DNA from: DASXRA01 sp036502575
Lineage (GTDB): Bacteria; Actinomycetota; Actinomycetes; Mycobacteriales; Jatrophihabitantaceae
NCBI GenBank assembly: GCA_036502575.1
Contig: DASXYL010000035.1
Coordinates: 66,302-130,301 of the forward strand
Direction: 5' to 3'
Length of the DNA: 64,000 bases
How positions within the stretch are numbered: the first letter of the stretch is position 1; each line of letters opens with the position of its first letter. Positions 54,385 to 63,744 of this stretch are shown in pieces. The notes beneath the pieces are model-generated. The model saw nothing but the letters and a program-made list of their open reading frames with translations. It ran no database searches and was not told where the DNA came from. The position numbers were made by a program, and so were the translations under genes.

Positions 54385-55665
54385 CTAGCTGCCACCCTTG
54401 CCGTGCATCGGGGCGACGTAGCTCGTCGCCAGGTCGCTCGCGCTGAACGGATCGACCACTTTCAGGCCGCCTTCGGTCGCGGCATCGGCCTGGGCGATGT
54501 TGACCTCGCGGGTCGCCGGATCGCCAGGGTGGCTGTAGTCCAGCGCAGGCAACATCCCGTCGGTGTCGACGCTCGTGGTCTGCCGGAAGGCCGCCTGCAC
54601 GCCTTCGCGGGTCAAATCCTTGTTGTCGCAGGCCTTCTTCAGCACGGTGGCGTACGCGATGGCGCCGCCGTACCCCCAGTCGATGCCGCCGTTGGGCACG
54701 TCCTTGGGGTACCGCGCCTTGTACTCGTCGCGCACCTTGGTCGCCGCGGCGCTGTCGCCGGAGTACGGCTGCCACGACGCGACCACATACAGGAACTTCG
54801 CCAGCGCCGGCCCCGCCGCGGTCTTGAGCAGCTGCGGCACGAACACCGGGCTGTTGCCGAGGATCGGCACGTTCAGCCCGGACGCCGCGTCGACCGCCGC
54901 GATGGACGCGGTCTGCGTCGGGGTCGTCGTGACGACGATCGCCTTCACGCCCTGGCTCTTGAGCGACGCCACCTGGCTGGACAGGTCGGTGGCGGTCGCG
55001 GTGACCTGGGACCCCACCACCTTGAGACCGGCCTGCTTCGCCGCGTACTGGCTACCTAGGTAGCCGTTCTCGCCGTACTCGCCCTGGATGTAGATGTGCC
55101 CGATCGTGTCGCCGGACTTGACCCCCTTGTTCTTCATCAGCCAGGAGATGCCGTTGATGACCTCCAGGTCGTACGTCGACCCGACGATCATGTTGTTCGG
55201 GTTGTCGAGGATGGTCGAGGCCCACGACACGGGAATGGTGAACATCTTGTCCGACTCGACGTTCTGCTTGAGCGCCGCGTTGATCGGCGAACCCAGCAGC
55301 TGTTCCATGCCGAGCACGCTGGAGGACATGTCGGCGTACAGGCCGACTGCCTTCTGCACGTCGTAGCCGTCGTCCTTGATGTTGAGCTTCACGGAACGCC
55401 CGCAGATCCCGCCGGTCTTGTTCAGGTCGTCGAAGTAGATCTGCGCGCCCTGGGTGACGCTCTTGCCGAGTACGGCGAACACCCCCGACAGGTCGGTGAG
55501 AACGCCGAGGTTGATCGTGGAGGCGGTGACGCCGGGACCGGTCTTGACGCTGCCGCCTCCACCGCCGGTGTCAGTGCCGGACTTCTTGGCCTTGGTGCTA
55601 CAAGCCGATGCGAGCAGGGCCAGCGCTATACAGCCGGCCACGCCCAACCGCCAACGAGATGTCAT
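54385..55665 (-). CDS. Branched-chain amino acid-type ABC transporter substrate-binding lipoprotein
   Basis: 426 residues: signal peptide with lipobox-like LASAC (Cys22), a Gly-rich linker, then the type I periplasmic fold of LivJ-like proteins (INLGVLTDLSGVFAVLGKSVTQGAQIYFDDLNKTGGICG). It is the last gene of livF-livG-livH-livM-SBP, an order with the binding protein at the end. The ligand may be an amino acid, urea or another small molecule. Confidence 0.92.
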   Translation of the reverse strand: MTSRWRLGVAGCIALALLASACSTKAKKSGTDTGGGGGSVKTGPGVTASTINLGVLTDLSGVFAVLGKSVTQGAQIYFDDLNKTGGICGRSVKLNIKDDGYDVQKAVGLYADMSSSVLGMEQLLGSPINAALKQNVESDKMFTIPVSWASTILDNPNNMIVGSTYDLEVINGISWLMKNKGVKSGDTIGHIYIQGEYGENGYLGSQYAAKQAGLKVVGSQVTATATDLSSQVASLKSQGVKAIVVTTTPTQTASIAAVDAASGLNVPILGNSPVFVPQLLKTAAGPALAKFLYVVASWQPYSGDSAAATKVRDEYKARYPKDVPNGGIDWGYGGAIAYATVLKKACDNKDLTREGVQAAFRQTTSVDTDGMLPALDYSHPGDPATREVNIAQADAATEGGLKVVDPFSASDLATSYVAPMHGKGGS

Positions 55666-55681
55666 ACCCGTCCTGCCTCCT

Positions 55682-56845
55682 TTAGGTCAGGGCGCTGCCG
55701 GACGGCAGCCGCGCTGTATCTGTGTCCCGTGCTTCGGGATGGACGACGCCGACCGGCTCGGCCCGACGCCTGCGTCCGGTCGAGCCGCGGGCCCGACCCG
55801 CCAGGCCGGCCAGGCCGCCGGGCGCCACGAGCAGCACGACGATGATCGCCGCGCCGTAGACGTAGTTGGAGAACTCGGCCGGCCCGACGCCGTTCTGGCC
55901 CGGCTGGGCGAGGAACGGCAAGCTGTCCGAGTAGTGGGTGAGGACGAGCGGCAACGCGGTGACGAACGCCGCCCCGGCCACCGCCCCGCCGACCGAGCCC
56001 AGCCCGCCGATCACGATCATCGCGAGGTACGTGATCGACAGCCGCAGGTCGAAGTAGTCGGGCACCGGGCGCTGGAACGCCAGCGCGATCAGCACGCCCG
56101 CGAGGCCGGCGTACATCGATGACAGCACGAACGCTCCCGCCTTGTACCGGCGGACGTTGACGCCCATGACCGCGGCGGCGACCTCGCTGTCGCGGATGGT
56201 CTGCAGCGCGCGTCCGGGGCGGCTGCGCAGCACATTGCGGGCGAACAGGTAGGCGAGCACTAGGAGCGCCAGGCCGAGGTACCACAGCCGCTCGCGCTGC
56301 CCGAACTCCACGTTCAGCACGGTCAGCGGCGGGTTGGCGTCGGTGAAGGAGAACCCGAACAGCGAGAACGGCGGGGCGTTTCGCCCGTAGAACCCGCCGG
56401 TCACGCTCTTCGCGTTCAGCAACAGGTGCTGGCAGATGAACACGAGCGCGAGCGAGGCGACGCCGAGGTAGATACCCCGCAGCCGGCTCGCGATCGGGCT
56501 GAACAACAGCCCCGCCGCACCGGCCAGCAGGACGGCGAGCACGAGGGCGAGGAACGGCGGCAGGCCGGCGCCGTGGACGATGATGCCGCCGCCGATGTTG
56601 GTGCTCGTCCCGGAGAAGTAGGAATACCCGTAGGCGCCCACGGCGAGGAAAAACGCGTGGGCGAGCGACAACTGGCCGGTGCTGCCGGTGAGCAGGTTCA
56701 GGCCGATGGCGCCGATGGCGGCGGCGAACGCGAACAGGCCGACCTGCAGCCAGAACGCCCCGACGTACAAGGGCAGCACGGCGAGCACCACGACGATGAC
56801 GACACCGACGACCAGGCCGAGGCGGCGGCGCAGCAGGTCAAACAC
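55682..56845 (-). CDS. livM: Branched-chain amino acid-type ABC permease LivM
   Basis: 387 residues with about ten membrane helices; ALQTIRDSEVAAAVMGVNVRRYKAGAFVLSS is the LivM coupling loop and GLGSVGGAVAGAAFV a conserved late helix. The C-terminal tail is a basic disordered stretch. Its ATG overlaps the livH stop codon by 8 bases, and the binding-protein gene follows after 16 bases. Confidence 0.92.
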   Translation of the reverse strand: MFDLLRRRLGLVVGVVIVVVLAVLPLYVGAFWLQVGLFAFAAAIGAIGLNLLTGSTGQLSLAHAFFLAVGAYGYSYFSGTSTNIGGGIIVHGAGLPPFLALVLAVLLAGAAGLLFSPIASRLRGIYLGVASLALVFICQHLLLNAKSVTGGFYGRNAPPFSLFGFSFTDANPPLTVLNVEFGQRERLWYLGLALLVLAYLFARNVLRSRPGRALQTIRDSEVAAAVMGVNVRRYKAGAFVLSSMYAGLAGVLIALAFQRPVPDYFDLRLSITYLAMIVIGGLGSVGGAVAGAAFVTALPLVLTHYSDSLPFLAQPGQNGVGPAEFSNYVYGAAIIVVLLVAPGGLAGLAGRARGSTGRRRRAEPVGVVHPEARDTDTARLPSGSALT

Positions 56846-57725
56846 GGGCCACCTCCCGCGTGCCGAACAGTCCGCTCGGCCGCCACAGCAGCACCGCGAG
56901 CATCACGACGTAGGCGGAGACGTCGCCGAGCGGTGAGCCGAGGAAGGACAGGTCGTTGTTGTAGCCGGCGGTGAGCGACTGCACGACGCCGATGAGCAGT
57001 CCGCCGGCAACGGCCCCACCGGTCGAGTCCAGCCCGCCGACTACCGCCGCCGGGAACGCGTTCAAGGCCGTGAGGTTGGACGTGTTGTTCAGCCCGGGAC
57101 TGGGCGACGTTCCCAGAAAGACTCCGGCCACGGTGGCGAGCGCGCCGGCGATCAGCCAGGCCCCCATCGACACCCGATTCCGGCGGATACCCATCAGCGC
57201 CGCGGCCTCGAAGTCCTCCGCCGTCGCCCGCGTCGCCACCCCCCAGTTGGAGTACTTGTACGCGGCGAAGAACGCCCCGATCAAAACGGCGGCGACCACC
57301 ATCGCGGCGATCCGGGCCTGCGGCACGGTGAACGGACCGAGGTCGGCGGTGCGGTTGCCCCAGGGGTCGTCGAACGACAGCACCTGCTGGCCGATGCGCC
57401 GGGTCAACTCGGTCGAGAGCAGGATGTCGGCACCGATGGTGATGATCGACAGCGTGATCGGATCGGCGAACTTGGCCCGGCTGAGCACCTGCTGGATCAC
57501 GAGCGCACCCACGGCGGCGATCGCGATGCCGATCAGCACGGCCGGCACGAACCCGACGCGGGAGTGCGTGCGGGCGACGAAGTACGCGCCGAGCAGCAGC
57601 ATCGAGCCCTGGGCGAAGTTGACGACCTCGGTCGCCTTGAAGATCACGACGAAGCCCAGCGCGATCAGCGTGTAGATGCAGCCGAGCGAGATCCCGTTGA
57701 TGACCAGTTCGCCGAAGTACGTCAT
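56838..57725 (-). CDS. livH: Branched-chain amino acid-type ABC permease LivH
   Basis: 295 residues: MTYFGELVINGISLGCIYTLIALGFVVIFKATEVVNFAQGSMLLLG is the typical LivH start, and AEDFEAAALMGIRRNRVSMGAWLIAGALA the coupling region. The ATG at 57725 overlaps the livG stop codon by 4 bases (ATGA). A longer frame upstream is livG read in another frame. Confidence 0.93.
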   Translation of the reverse strand: MTYFGELVINGISLGCIYTLIALGFVVIFKATEVVNFAQGSMLLLGAYFVARTHSRVGFVPAVLIGIAIAAVGALVIQQVLSRAKFADPITLSIITIGADILLSTELTRRIGQQVLSFDDPWGNRTADLGPFTVPQARIAAMVVAAVLIGAFFAAYKYSNWGVATRATAEDFEAAALMGIRRNRVSMGAWLIAGALATVAGVFLGTSPSPGLNNTSNLTALNAFPAAVVGGLDSTGGAVAGGLLIGVVQSLTAGYNNDLSFLGSPLGDVSAYVVMLAVLLWRPSGLFGTREVARV

Positions 57726-58549
57726 GGCATTGCCTCCGGCCCGGCCTCGGCCAGTAACGGGACCTCGGCGCGGTCGTCGCGTCCGGTGCCGAGATAGGCG
57801 CGGATGACGGCCGGGTCGCGCTGCACCTGGGCCGGCGGACCGTCGGCGATGCGCCGGCCGAAGTCCAGCACCGTCACCCGATCGGCGATGCCCATGACCA
57901 GGCCCATGTCGTGCTCGACGATGAGCACCGACAGGCCGAGCTCGCTGCGCACGTCCAGGATCGCCTGCGCCATGGTGCGGGTCTCCTCGGCGTTGAGCCC
58001 GGCCACCGGCTCGTCCAGCATCAGCAGCCGCGGCTCGAGACACAGCGCGCGCGCCAGCTCGACCCGCTTCTGCTCGCCGTAGGGCAGCAACCCCGCGGGC
58101 AGGTCGAGGACGTCCTCGATGCCGACGAAGCGAGCGATCTCGGTGACGCGGGCGCGGTGCCGCTTCGCTTCCCGCGCGACATGGGGCAGGTGCAGGCCGG
58201 CACTCACGAACCCGGCGCGGGTGAGCTGATGCCGCGCCAGCATGAGGTTCTCGGCGACCGGCTGCCGCGGCGACAGCGCGATGTTCTGGAAGGTCCGCCC
58301 GACGCCCAGCGCGGTGATCTGGTGTGGACGCCGGCCGATGAGCGATGTCTCACCGAGGCGAACGCGGCCGCTCGTGGCGCGATAGACGCCGGTGAGCACG
58401 TTGAAGCAGGTGGACTTGCCGGCGCCGTTCGGTCCGATCAGCGCGTGGACGGTGCCGGGTTCGACGGTGAACGAGACGGCGTCGAGCGCGGTGAGGCCGG
58501 CGAAGCGCACCGTCAGCTCGTCGACGACCAGGGCCGGTGGGGCGGTCAT
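57722..58549 (-). CDS. livG: Branched-chain amino acid-type ABC ATP-binding protein LivG
   Basis: 275 residues with Walker A IGPNGAGKSTCFNVLTG (about 37-53), the LivG-type signature LPYGEQKRVELARAL, Walker B LLMLDEPVAGLNAEE and the H-loop IVEHDMGLVMGIADR. It hydrolyses ATP with LivF. It overlaps livF by 4 bases. Confidence 0.93.
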   Translation of the reverse strand: MTAPPALVVDELTVRFAGLTALDAVSFTVEPGTVHALIGPNGAGKSTCFNVLTGVYRATSGRVRLGETSLIGRRPHQITALGVGRTFQNIALSPRQPVAENLMLARHQLTRAGFVSAGLHLPHVAREAKRHRARVTEIARFVGIEDVLDLPAGLLPYGEQKRVELARALCLEPRLLMLDEPVAGLNAEETRTMAQAILDVRSELGLSVLIVEHDMGLVMGIADRVTVLDFGRRIADGPPAQVQRDPAVIRAYLGTGRDDRAEVPLLAEAGPEAMP

Positions 58550-59322
58550 GTCCAGCGACCCAGCGTGTGGCCCGACGTCGACGCCCGCTCGGGGGCCCCG
58601 CCACCGAGGTAGAGCCGCTGCACCTCGTCCGAGCCGCGCAGTTGCTCGACGGCGCCCGACAGCTTGACCCGGCCGAGCTCGAGCACGTACGCGTAACTGG
58701 CTACCTCGAAGGCCATCTCGGCGTTCTGCTCGACCAGTAGCACCGCCGTCCCCTGGCGGTTGATCTCGACGATGACGTCGGCGATCTGGCCGACGATCTT
58801 CGGGGCCAGCCCGAGCGACGGCTCGTCCAGGAGCAGCAATTCGGGCGCCGCCATCAGCGCGCGACCGATCGCCAGCATCTGCTGCTCACCGCCGGAGAGC
58901 AGCCCGCCCCGTTGCCGGCGGCGATCAGCGAGCAGCGGGAACAGCTCGTACACGCGCTCGCGGGCGGCGGCCCGGGCTCGGCGGTCGCGTTGCCGGATAC
59001 CGCCGGCGCGCAGGTTCTCCTCGACGGTGAGGCGGCCGAAGATGCGGCGGCCCTCGGGCACCTGGACGACGCCGGCCGTGACGACGTGGCCCGGCGACCA
59101 GCGGGTGATGGGCTTGCCCTGAAAGGTGATCGTGCCGTGCTCGATGACCGCGCGGTGCAGCCGGCAGGTGCCGGACACGGTGCGCAGCAACGTGCTCTTG
59201 CCAGCGCCGTTGTTGCCGAGCACGGCGACGATCCCGCCGTCCGGTACCTGCAGCGAAACGCCCCGTAGCGCCTCGACCGCGCGTCCGTACCGCACAGCCA
59301 GATCGGTGACGTCGAGCAACAT
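58546..59322 (-). CDS. livF: Branched-chain amino acid-type ABC ATP-binding protein LivF
   Basis: 258 residues: Walker A LGNNGAGKSTLLRTVSG (about 35-51), signature LSGGEQQMLAIGRALM, Walker B LLLLDEPSLGLAPKI, H-loop LLVEQNAEMA. The ATG at 59322 has GAGGAG five bases upstream; the longer frame to 59433 is not used. It is the first gene of the operon, with a promoter and a CRP-like palindrome just upstream. Confidence 0.93.
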   Translation of the reverse strand: MLLDVTDLAVRYGRAVEALRGVSLQVPDGGIVAVLGNNGAGKSTLLRTVSGTCRLHRAVIEHGTITFQGKPITRWSPGHVVTAGVVQVPEGRRIFGRLTVEENLRAGGIRQRDRRARAAARERVYELFPLLADRRRQRGGLLSGGEQQMLAIGRALMAAPELLLLDEPSLGLAPKIVGQIADVIVEINRQGTAVLLVEQNAEMAFEVASYAYVLELGRVKLSGAVEQLRGSDEVQRLYLGGGAPERASTSGHTLGRWT

Positions 59323-59400
59323 AGGCTCTCCTCTCCGGCCGCCCCGTGGCGAAAGCGTGGTGACTTCCCCCGATCCGCACCACCCCCATGTGGAGATCGA

Positions 59401-59458
59401 TGTGACCCTCGTCACGTCGGGCGCGCGCACCATACCGCCTGAATGCCCCCCACGTCAG
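59401..59458 (-). promoter_or_regulatory. liv operon promoter with CRP/GlxR-like site
   Basis: On the minus strand CTGACG (59453-59458), an 18-base spacer and TATGGT (59429-59434) form a promoter. TGTGACCCTCGTCACG (59401-59416) matches the CRP-type half-sites TGTGA-N6-TCACA with one mismatch and lies just downstream of the likely start point, where binding would repress. Confidence 0.5.
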
Positions 59459-59465
59459 GCCGAAG

Positions 59466-60110
59466 TCAGAGCAAGCGGGCTTCGCTGGCCTTCGCAATCG
59501 CCTCGACGCGGTTGCGCGCGCCGAGCTTGGACATCGCGCTCTGCAGGTAGGTCTTGACCGTATTGCGGGTGAGGCCCAGCTCGTCGGCGATCTCGGGGTT
59601 GGTGTGTCCGACGGCGACCAGGCGCAGCACCTCGTACTCGCGGCGGGTGAGCCCGGCCCGGAACAACGCATCGCGCAGCGAGCCCGCCGTGCCCCCGCCG
59701 AGGCGCGGATCCATAACGGTCAGGCCGTCGTGCGCCTGGTGGATCGCGGCCGCCAGATCCGTCGTCGACACGTCCTTGAGCACGCAGCCGGCGACGCCCG
59801 CGGCCAGGGCGTCGGGCAGCGCGGCGTGGTCGGCGTACGCGGTGAAGAGCAGGATGCGCGCACCCGGCACCACCGACTTCAACCGTCGGGTGACTTCGGT
59901 GGCCAGCATGTCGGGCAGCCGCAGGTCGAGCAGGACCACGTCGGGCTCGAGACCGGCGGCCGTGTCCAACGCCTCCCGCCCGGTACGCGCCGAGCCCACC
60001 AGTTCGATGTCGGGGTCGGCGCGCAGCAGCAGCGAGACGCCGTGCGTGACGACCGGGTGGTCGTCGACCACGAGCACCCGTACCGGGCTCGACGGGCTCG
60101 CCGGGCTCAC
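59466..60110 (-). CDS. NarL/FixJ-type response regulator
   Basis: 214 residues: receiver domain with VLVVDDHPVVTHGVSLLL, phosphoacceptor Asp in DVVLLDLRLPDM and Lys in VLKDVSTTDL, then a LuxR-type helix-turn-helix LTRREYEVLRLVAVGHTNPEIADELGLT. It overlaps the kinase stop codon by 4 bases. The liv operon lies directly downstream on the same strand and is a natural target. Confidence 0.93.
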   Translation of the reverse strand: MSPASPSSPVRVLVVDDHPVVTHGVSLLLRADPDIELVGSARTGREALDTAAGLEPDVVLLDLRLPDMLATEVTRRLKSVVPGARILLFTAYADHAALPDALAAGVAGCVLKDVSTTDLAAAIHQAHDGLTVMDPRLGGGTAGSLRDALFRAGLTRREYEVLRLVAVGHTNPEIADELGLTRNTVKTYLQSAMSKLGARNRVEAIAKASEARLL

Positions 60111-61270
60111 GCGGCGGGCACCCAGGTGCGGACGGTCAGCCCGCCGTCCTCATTGCCGACGACCGACAGCGCACCGCCCAGCCGGGCGAGCCGGTTGTAG
60201 GACGCCTGCAGCCCAATTCCCGTCGAGTGGTTGACGGGTCCGGTGGCCCGCTCTCCGGCCGCCGTCCAGCCCAGGCCGTCGTCGGCAATGGCCACGGCGA
60301 CGCCCCCGTCGGTGGCCGCGACGCTTACGACGACGGACGTCGCCTCCGCGTGCTTCTCGACGTTGACGAGCGCCTCCCGCACGACGGCCACCACGGCGGC
60401 GCAATGGGCGTCGTCCAGCACCGGCACGTCGGTCAGCGCGACGCAGCGTGCGGTGACACCCGTCCGCCGTCCGAACTCCTCGCAATCCCCGCGCAAGGTG
60501 GCGGTCAGCGCCTGGTTCGGCGTCACCATGTCCAGCACGGCCAGCGACTCCCGGAACGCGGCCGCGGTATCGGCGACCCGCGCCTCAACGCCACGCAGCT
60601 TGGCCAGCAGCTCGGGGTGCGCGCAGGCCGTGCTCTGCAGATCGCGCACCTCGGCGCCGATGCTGAACAACATGGCGCCGACCGAGTCGTGCAGCGCGAT
60701 CGCGATGCGTTGCCGCTCGGCGAACAGCGCCGCCTCGGTCTGGCCTTCGGCCCGCTGGGCCAGGTGCAGCGCGGTGCCCGCCGGCTCGGCGATGTCCTCG
60801 ACCCTGTGCAAGGCGATGTCGCCGAGCTGGACCGATTCTCGCCGGGCCCCGTACACGACGCCCAGCAGCGCGCCGTCGTGGACCAGCGGCACGGCCACCA
60901 TGGCCCCGATTCCCTCGGCCCGGACCACCTCGTCGAAGTCGTGCGTGATCTGCCGCGAGGTGCAGTAGTCGTGCACCCACACCGGTCGGGCGAGAGCGTA
61001 TGACTTGCCCCCCAGGCCCAATCCGCGGCGCACCTCGAGATTGCGCAGCGCCGAACTGCACGCCCCCGACCAGCCGCGGATGACGAGCAGATCGTTGCTC
61101 TCGATCTGGGCCGCATAGCCGATGTCCATGCCAGCGCGGTCACGGATGCGATGAGCCGCCTCGCGCAGCACGGCGGCCGAGTCCAGCAGCGCCACGACGT
61201 CGTGATGCTCGTCGATGAGCCGGCGCAGCGCATCTACCTGAGCCAGCGCCTCGGACATGTCGCGGGCCAC
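60107..61270 (-). CDS. GAF-domain histidine kinase of the NarL-linked (HisKA_3) class
   Basis: About 387 residues: GAF sensor domain (about 35-180, with GLGGKSYALARPVWVHDYC), HisKA_3 dimerisation box RQRIAIALHDSVGAMLFSIG with the phospho-His, and HATPase_c with ALVNVEKHAEAT and ADDGLGW. No membrane helix, so it senses an internal signal. Start GTG 61270 or ATG 61258. A palindrome GTCAC-T-GTGAC lies 3 bases upstream of the GTG. It is the partner of the overlapping response regulator. Confidence 0.9.
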   Translation of the reverse strand: MARDMSEALAQVDALRRLIDEHHDVVALLDSAAVLREAAHRIRDRAGMDIGYAAQIESNDLLVIRGWSGACSSALRNLEVRRGLGLGGKSYALARPVWVHDYCTSRQITHDFDEVVRAEGIGAMVAVPLVHDGALLGVVYGARRESVQLGDIALHRVEDIAEPAGTALHLAQRAEGQTEAALFAERQRIAIALHDSVGAMLFSIGAEVRDLQSTACAHPELLAKLRGVEARVADTAAAFRESLAVLDMVTPNQALTATLRGDCEEFGRRTGVTARCVALTDVPVLDDAHCAAVVAVVREALVNVEKHAEATSVVVSVAATDGGVAVAIADDGLGWTAAGERATGPVNHSTGIGLQASYNRLARLGGALSVVGNEDGGLTVRTWVPAA

Positions 61271-61273
61271 GCG

Positions 61274-61284
61274 GTCACTGTGAC
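61274..61284. promoter_or_regulatory. GTCAC-T-GTGAC palindrome at the kinase start
   Basis: An 11-bp perfect palindrome 3 bases upstream of the GTG start. Its half-sites are those of the liv operator but in the opposite order. If the message is leaderless, the site would overlap the promoter. Confidence 0.35.
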
Positions 61285-61322
61285 ACAGGACACGCCGCTC
61301 GGCTATCGCCGAACGGAGATGC

Positions 61323-62090
61323 CTACTTCCAGCGCGGCTTGCGCTTCTCCATGAACGCGTGCATCCCCTCGGCGGCATCAGGCAGTTGACTCGCCGCGGC
61401 CATGACCTCGACGGCATACGCGTACGCCTTCGGTTGATCGAGGTCGACCTGGGCGTAGAACGCCTGCTTGCCGAGCCCCTTGCTCTGCGCGCTGCCCCGA
61501 GTGACCCGCTCGAGGAGGTCCTGCACCGCCTCGTCGAGCTGGCGATCGGGCACAACCCGGTTGACCAGCCCCCAGTCGGCGGCCGTGTGCGCGTCGATCG
61601 GGTCTCCGGACAGCGCCATCTCCATCGCCCGCTTGCGCCCGATGTTGCGAGCCACGGCGACCGACGGTGTGTGACAGAACCAGCCGCCCTTGCCGCCGGG
61701 CAGGGCGAACTGCGCGGACTCAGCGGCCACGGCCAGGTCGGCGCTGGCGACGAGCTGGCAGCCCGCGGCGGTGGCCAGCGCGTGGACCCGCGCGACGACC
61801 GGTTGCGGAATCTCCTGCAGCAGCGTCATCAGTCGGGTGCACGTGACGAGCAGCTCGCGCACGTCGGCGTGGTCGTGGTCGGCGACGTCGGCGAAGTCGT
61901 GACCGGCGCAGAACACCGGCCCGTTCGCAGCGAGCACGACGCCGAGCGCGTCGCTGTCGCCGACCTCGGTGAACGCGTCGATGAGCTCACGCATGTGGGC
62001 CCGGGACAACGCGTTGCGCTTGGCCGGGTTGTCCATGGTCACGGTGGCGAAGTCGCCGCTCCGCTCGATTCGGACGTTCTGGTAGCCCAT
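61323..62090 (-). CDS. Enoyl-CoA hydratase/isomerase family protein (ECHDC3-like)
   Basis: 255 residues with the crotonase fold: VVLAANGPVFCAGHDFADV (about 51-69) and HALATAAGCQLVASADLAVA (about 103-122) form the oxyanion hole. The catalytic glutamates of true hydratases are replaced (GGKGGWFCHTPSVAVARNIG). It resembles ECHDC3-type proteins. It is divergent from the acyl-CoA synthetase gene, so both may serve one fatty-acid route. Confidence 0.87.
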   Translation of the reverse strand: MGYQNVRIERSGDFATVTMDNPAKRNALSRAHMRELIDAFTEVGDSDALGVVLAANGPVFCAGHDFADVADHDHADVRELLVTCTRLMTLLQEIPQPVVARVHALATAAGCQLVASADLAVAAESAQFALPGGKGGWFCHTPSVAVARNIGRKRAMEMALSGDPIDAHTAADWGLVNRVVPDRQLDEAVQDLLERVTRGSAQSKGLGKQAFYAQVDLDQPKAYAYAVEVMAAASQLPDAAEGMHAFMEKRKPRWK

Positions 62091-62200
62091 TCGGGCAGTC
62101 TCGCCCCGATCGAGGGCGGTGTGAAGGGGCCCGCCCGTCTGGGTGTGGCAGCGTCGGAGTCCCGGGCGTGTAATCGTTAGATGGCTTTCGGAGGTGCGCC

Positions 62201-63727
62201 GTGTTCTTCCCGCTGACGGTTCGTGACTTTCTCGACCGGGCCGAGCTGGTCTATCCGGACCGGCTCGCCATTGTCGACGAGCCCGACCAGCCGGCTCCGA
62301 GTCTCGGCGAGCTGACCTACCGCTCGGTGGCGGCCCTGGCCCGCGCCCAGGCCGCCCGCCTCGACGCGTTGGGCGTGCCGGTTGGCGGCCGGGTCGCGGT
62401 CATCTCGCAGAACTCGGCCCGGCTGTTCACCTCGTTCTTCGGCGTCTCCGGGTGGGGACGCGTCCTGGTGCCGATCAACTTCCGGCTGGCGCCGGCGGAG
62501 ATCGAGTACATCGTCGCGCACAGCGGCGCGTCGGTCGTCTACGCCGACCCGTCGATGAAGGACGTGCTCGACGGTTTGGACGTGCCGCACAAGTTCGTGC
62601 TCGGCGACGACGCCGCGCTGTTCTTGGGCGACGGCGCCGACCCTCGTCCGTGGGCGTCGCCGGACGAGGGCGCCACGGCCACCATCAACTACACGTCGGG
62701 TACGACGGCCCGACCCAAGGGCGTCCAGCTGACCCACCGCAATCTGTGGCTGAACGCCACCGTGTTCGGCCTGCACACGACGATCAGCGACCGCGACGTC
62801 CTGCTGCACACGCTGCCGATGTTCCACTGCAACGGCTGGGGCATGCCCTACGGCGTCACCGGCGTGGGCGGCACGCACGTCGTGCTGCGCCAGGTCGACG
62901 GCGGCGAGATCCTGCGCCGGGTCGAGCGGCACGGCGTGACGATGATGTGCGCGGCGCCGGCCGTGGTGAGCGCCGCGCTCGACGGGGCAGCTACGTGGTC
63001 CGGCGAGATTCCAGGGCGCGACCGCGTGCGCATCATCGTCGCCGGTGCGCCGCCCCCGACGCGCACCATCGAACGGGTACTCGAGGAGTTGGGCTGGGAG
63101 TTCGTCCAGCTCTACGGCCTCACCGAGACGGCACCGCTGCTCACGATCAACCGCCAGCGGGCCGAATGGGACACCCTGTCGACCCACGAGCGGGCCCGGC
63201 GCCTCGGCCGGGCCGGCGCCCCGGCACTCGGCGTGCGCATCGACGTCGACGTCGACGACGAGGTGCTCGCGCAGTCCAACCACAACCTGGACGGCTACTG
63301 GAACCAGCCCGAGGCCACCGCCGAAGCGCTGGCCGGCGGATGGTTCCACACCGGCGACGGCGGATACCTCGACGACGAGGGCTACCTGACGATCTCCGAC
63401 CGCAAGAAGGACGTGATCATCTCCGGCGGCGAGAATGTCTCGTCGATCGAGGTCGAGGACGTTCTGATGTCGCACCCCGCCGTCCGCGAGGTGGCCGCGA
63501 TCGGCATCCCCGACGAGAAGTGGGGCGAGCTGGTAACCGCGCTGGTCGTGGCCGACGGCGTCACCGCCGACGAGCTGATCGCCCACTGCCGGGAATCGCT
63601 GGCCGGCTACAAGTGCCCCAAGCGGATCGAGTTCGTCGAGACGCTGCCCCGCACCGCGACAGGGAAACTGCAGAAGTTCAAACTGCGCGAGCCCTACTGG
63701 AAGGGCCACCAGCGCCAGGTGCACTGA
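62201..63727 (+). CDS. AMP-binding acyl-CoA synthetase
   Basis: 508 residues of the ANL superfamily, activating a carboxylic acid with ATP and joining it to CoA. P-loop INYTSGTTARPKGVQLTHRN (about 163-182), motif YGLTETAP, hinge GGWFHTGDGGYLDDEGYLTISDRKKDVIISGGENVSS, and the catalytic Lys in PRTATGKLQKFKLRE near the C-terminus. The GTG start has GGAGGTG upstream. It is convergent with a paralogue cut by the window end. Confidence 0.94.
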   Translation: MFFPLTVRDFLDRAELVYPDRLAIVDEPDQPAPSLGELTYRSVAALARAQAARLDALGVPVGGRVAVISQNSARLFTSFFGVSGWGRVLVPINFRLAPAEIEYIVAHSGASVVYADPSMKDVLDGLDVPHKFVLGDDAALFLGDGADPRPWASPDEGATATINYTSGTTARPKGVQLTHRNLWLNATVFGLHTTISDRDVLLHTLPMFHCNGWGMPYGVTGVGGTHVVLRQVDGGEILRRVERHGVTMMCAAPAVVSAALDGAATWSGEIPGRDRVRIIVAGAPPPTRTIERVLEELGWEFVQLYGLTETAPLLTINRQRAEWDTLSTHERARRLGRAGAPALGVRIDVDVDDEVLAQSNHNLDGYWNQPEATAEALAGGWFHTGDGGYLDDEGYLTISDRKKDVIISGGENVSSIEVEDVLMSHPAVREVAAIGIPDEKWGELVTALVVADGVTADELIAHCRESLAGYKCPKRIEFVETLPRTATGKLQKFKLREPYWKGHQRQVH

Positions 63728-63744
63728 CACCGCTCGCCTTCGGA

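Noticed and set aside
61274..61284. Rho-independent terminator at the kinase start
   Set aside because: The palindrome is only 5 bp per arm with a 1-base centre, too tight for an RNA hairpin, so a protein-binding site is more likely.
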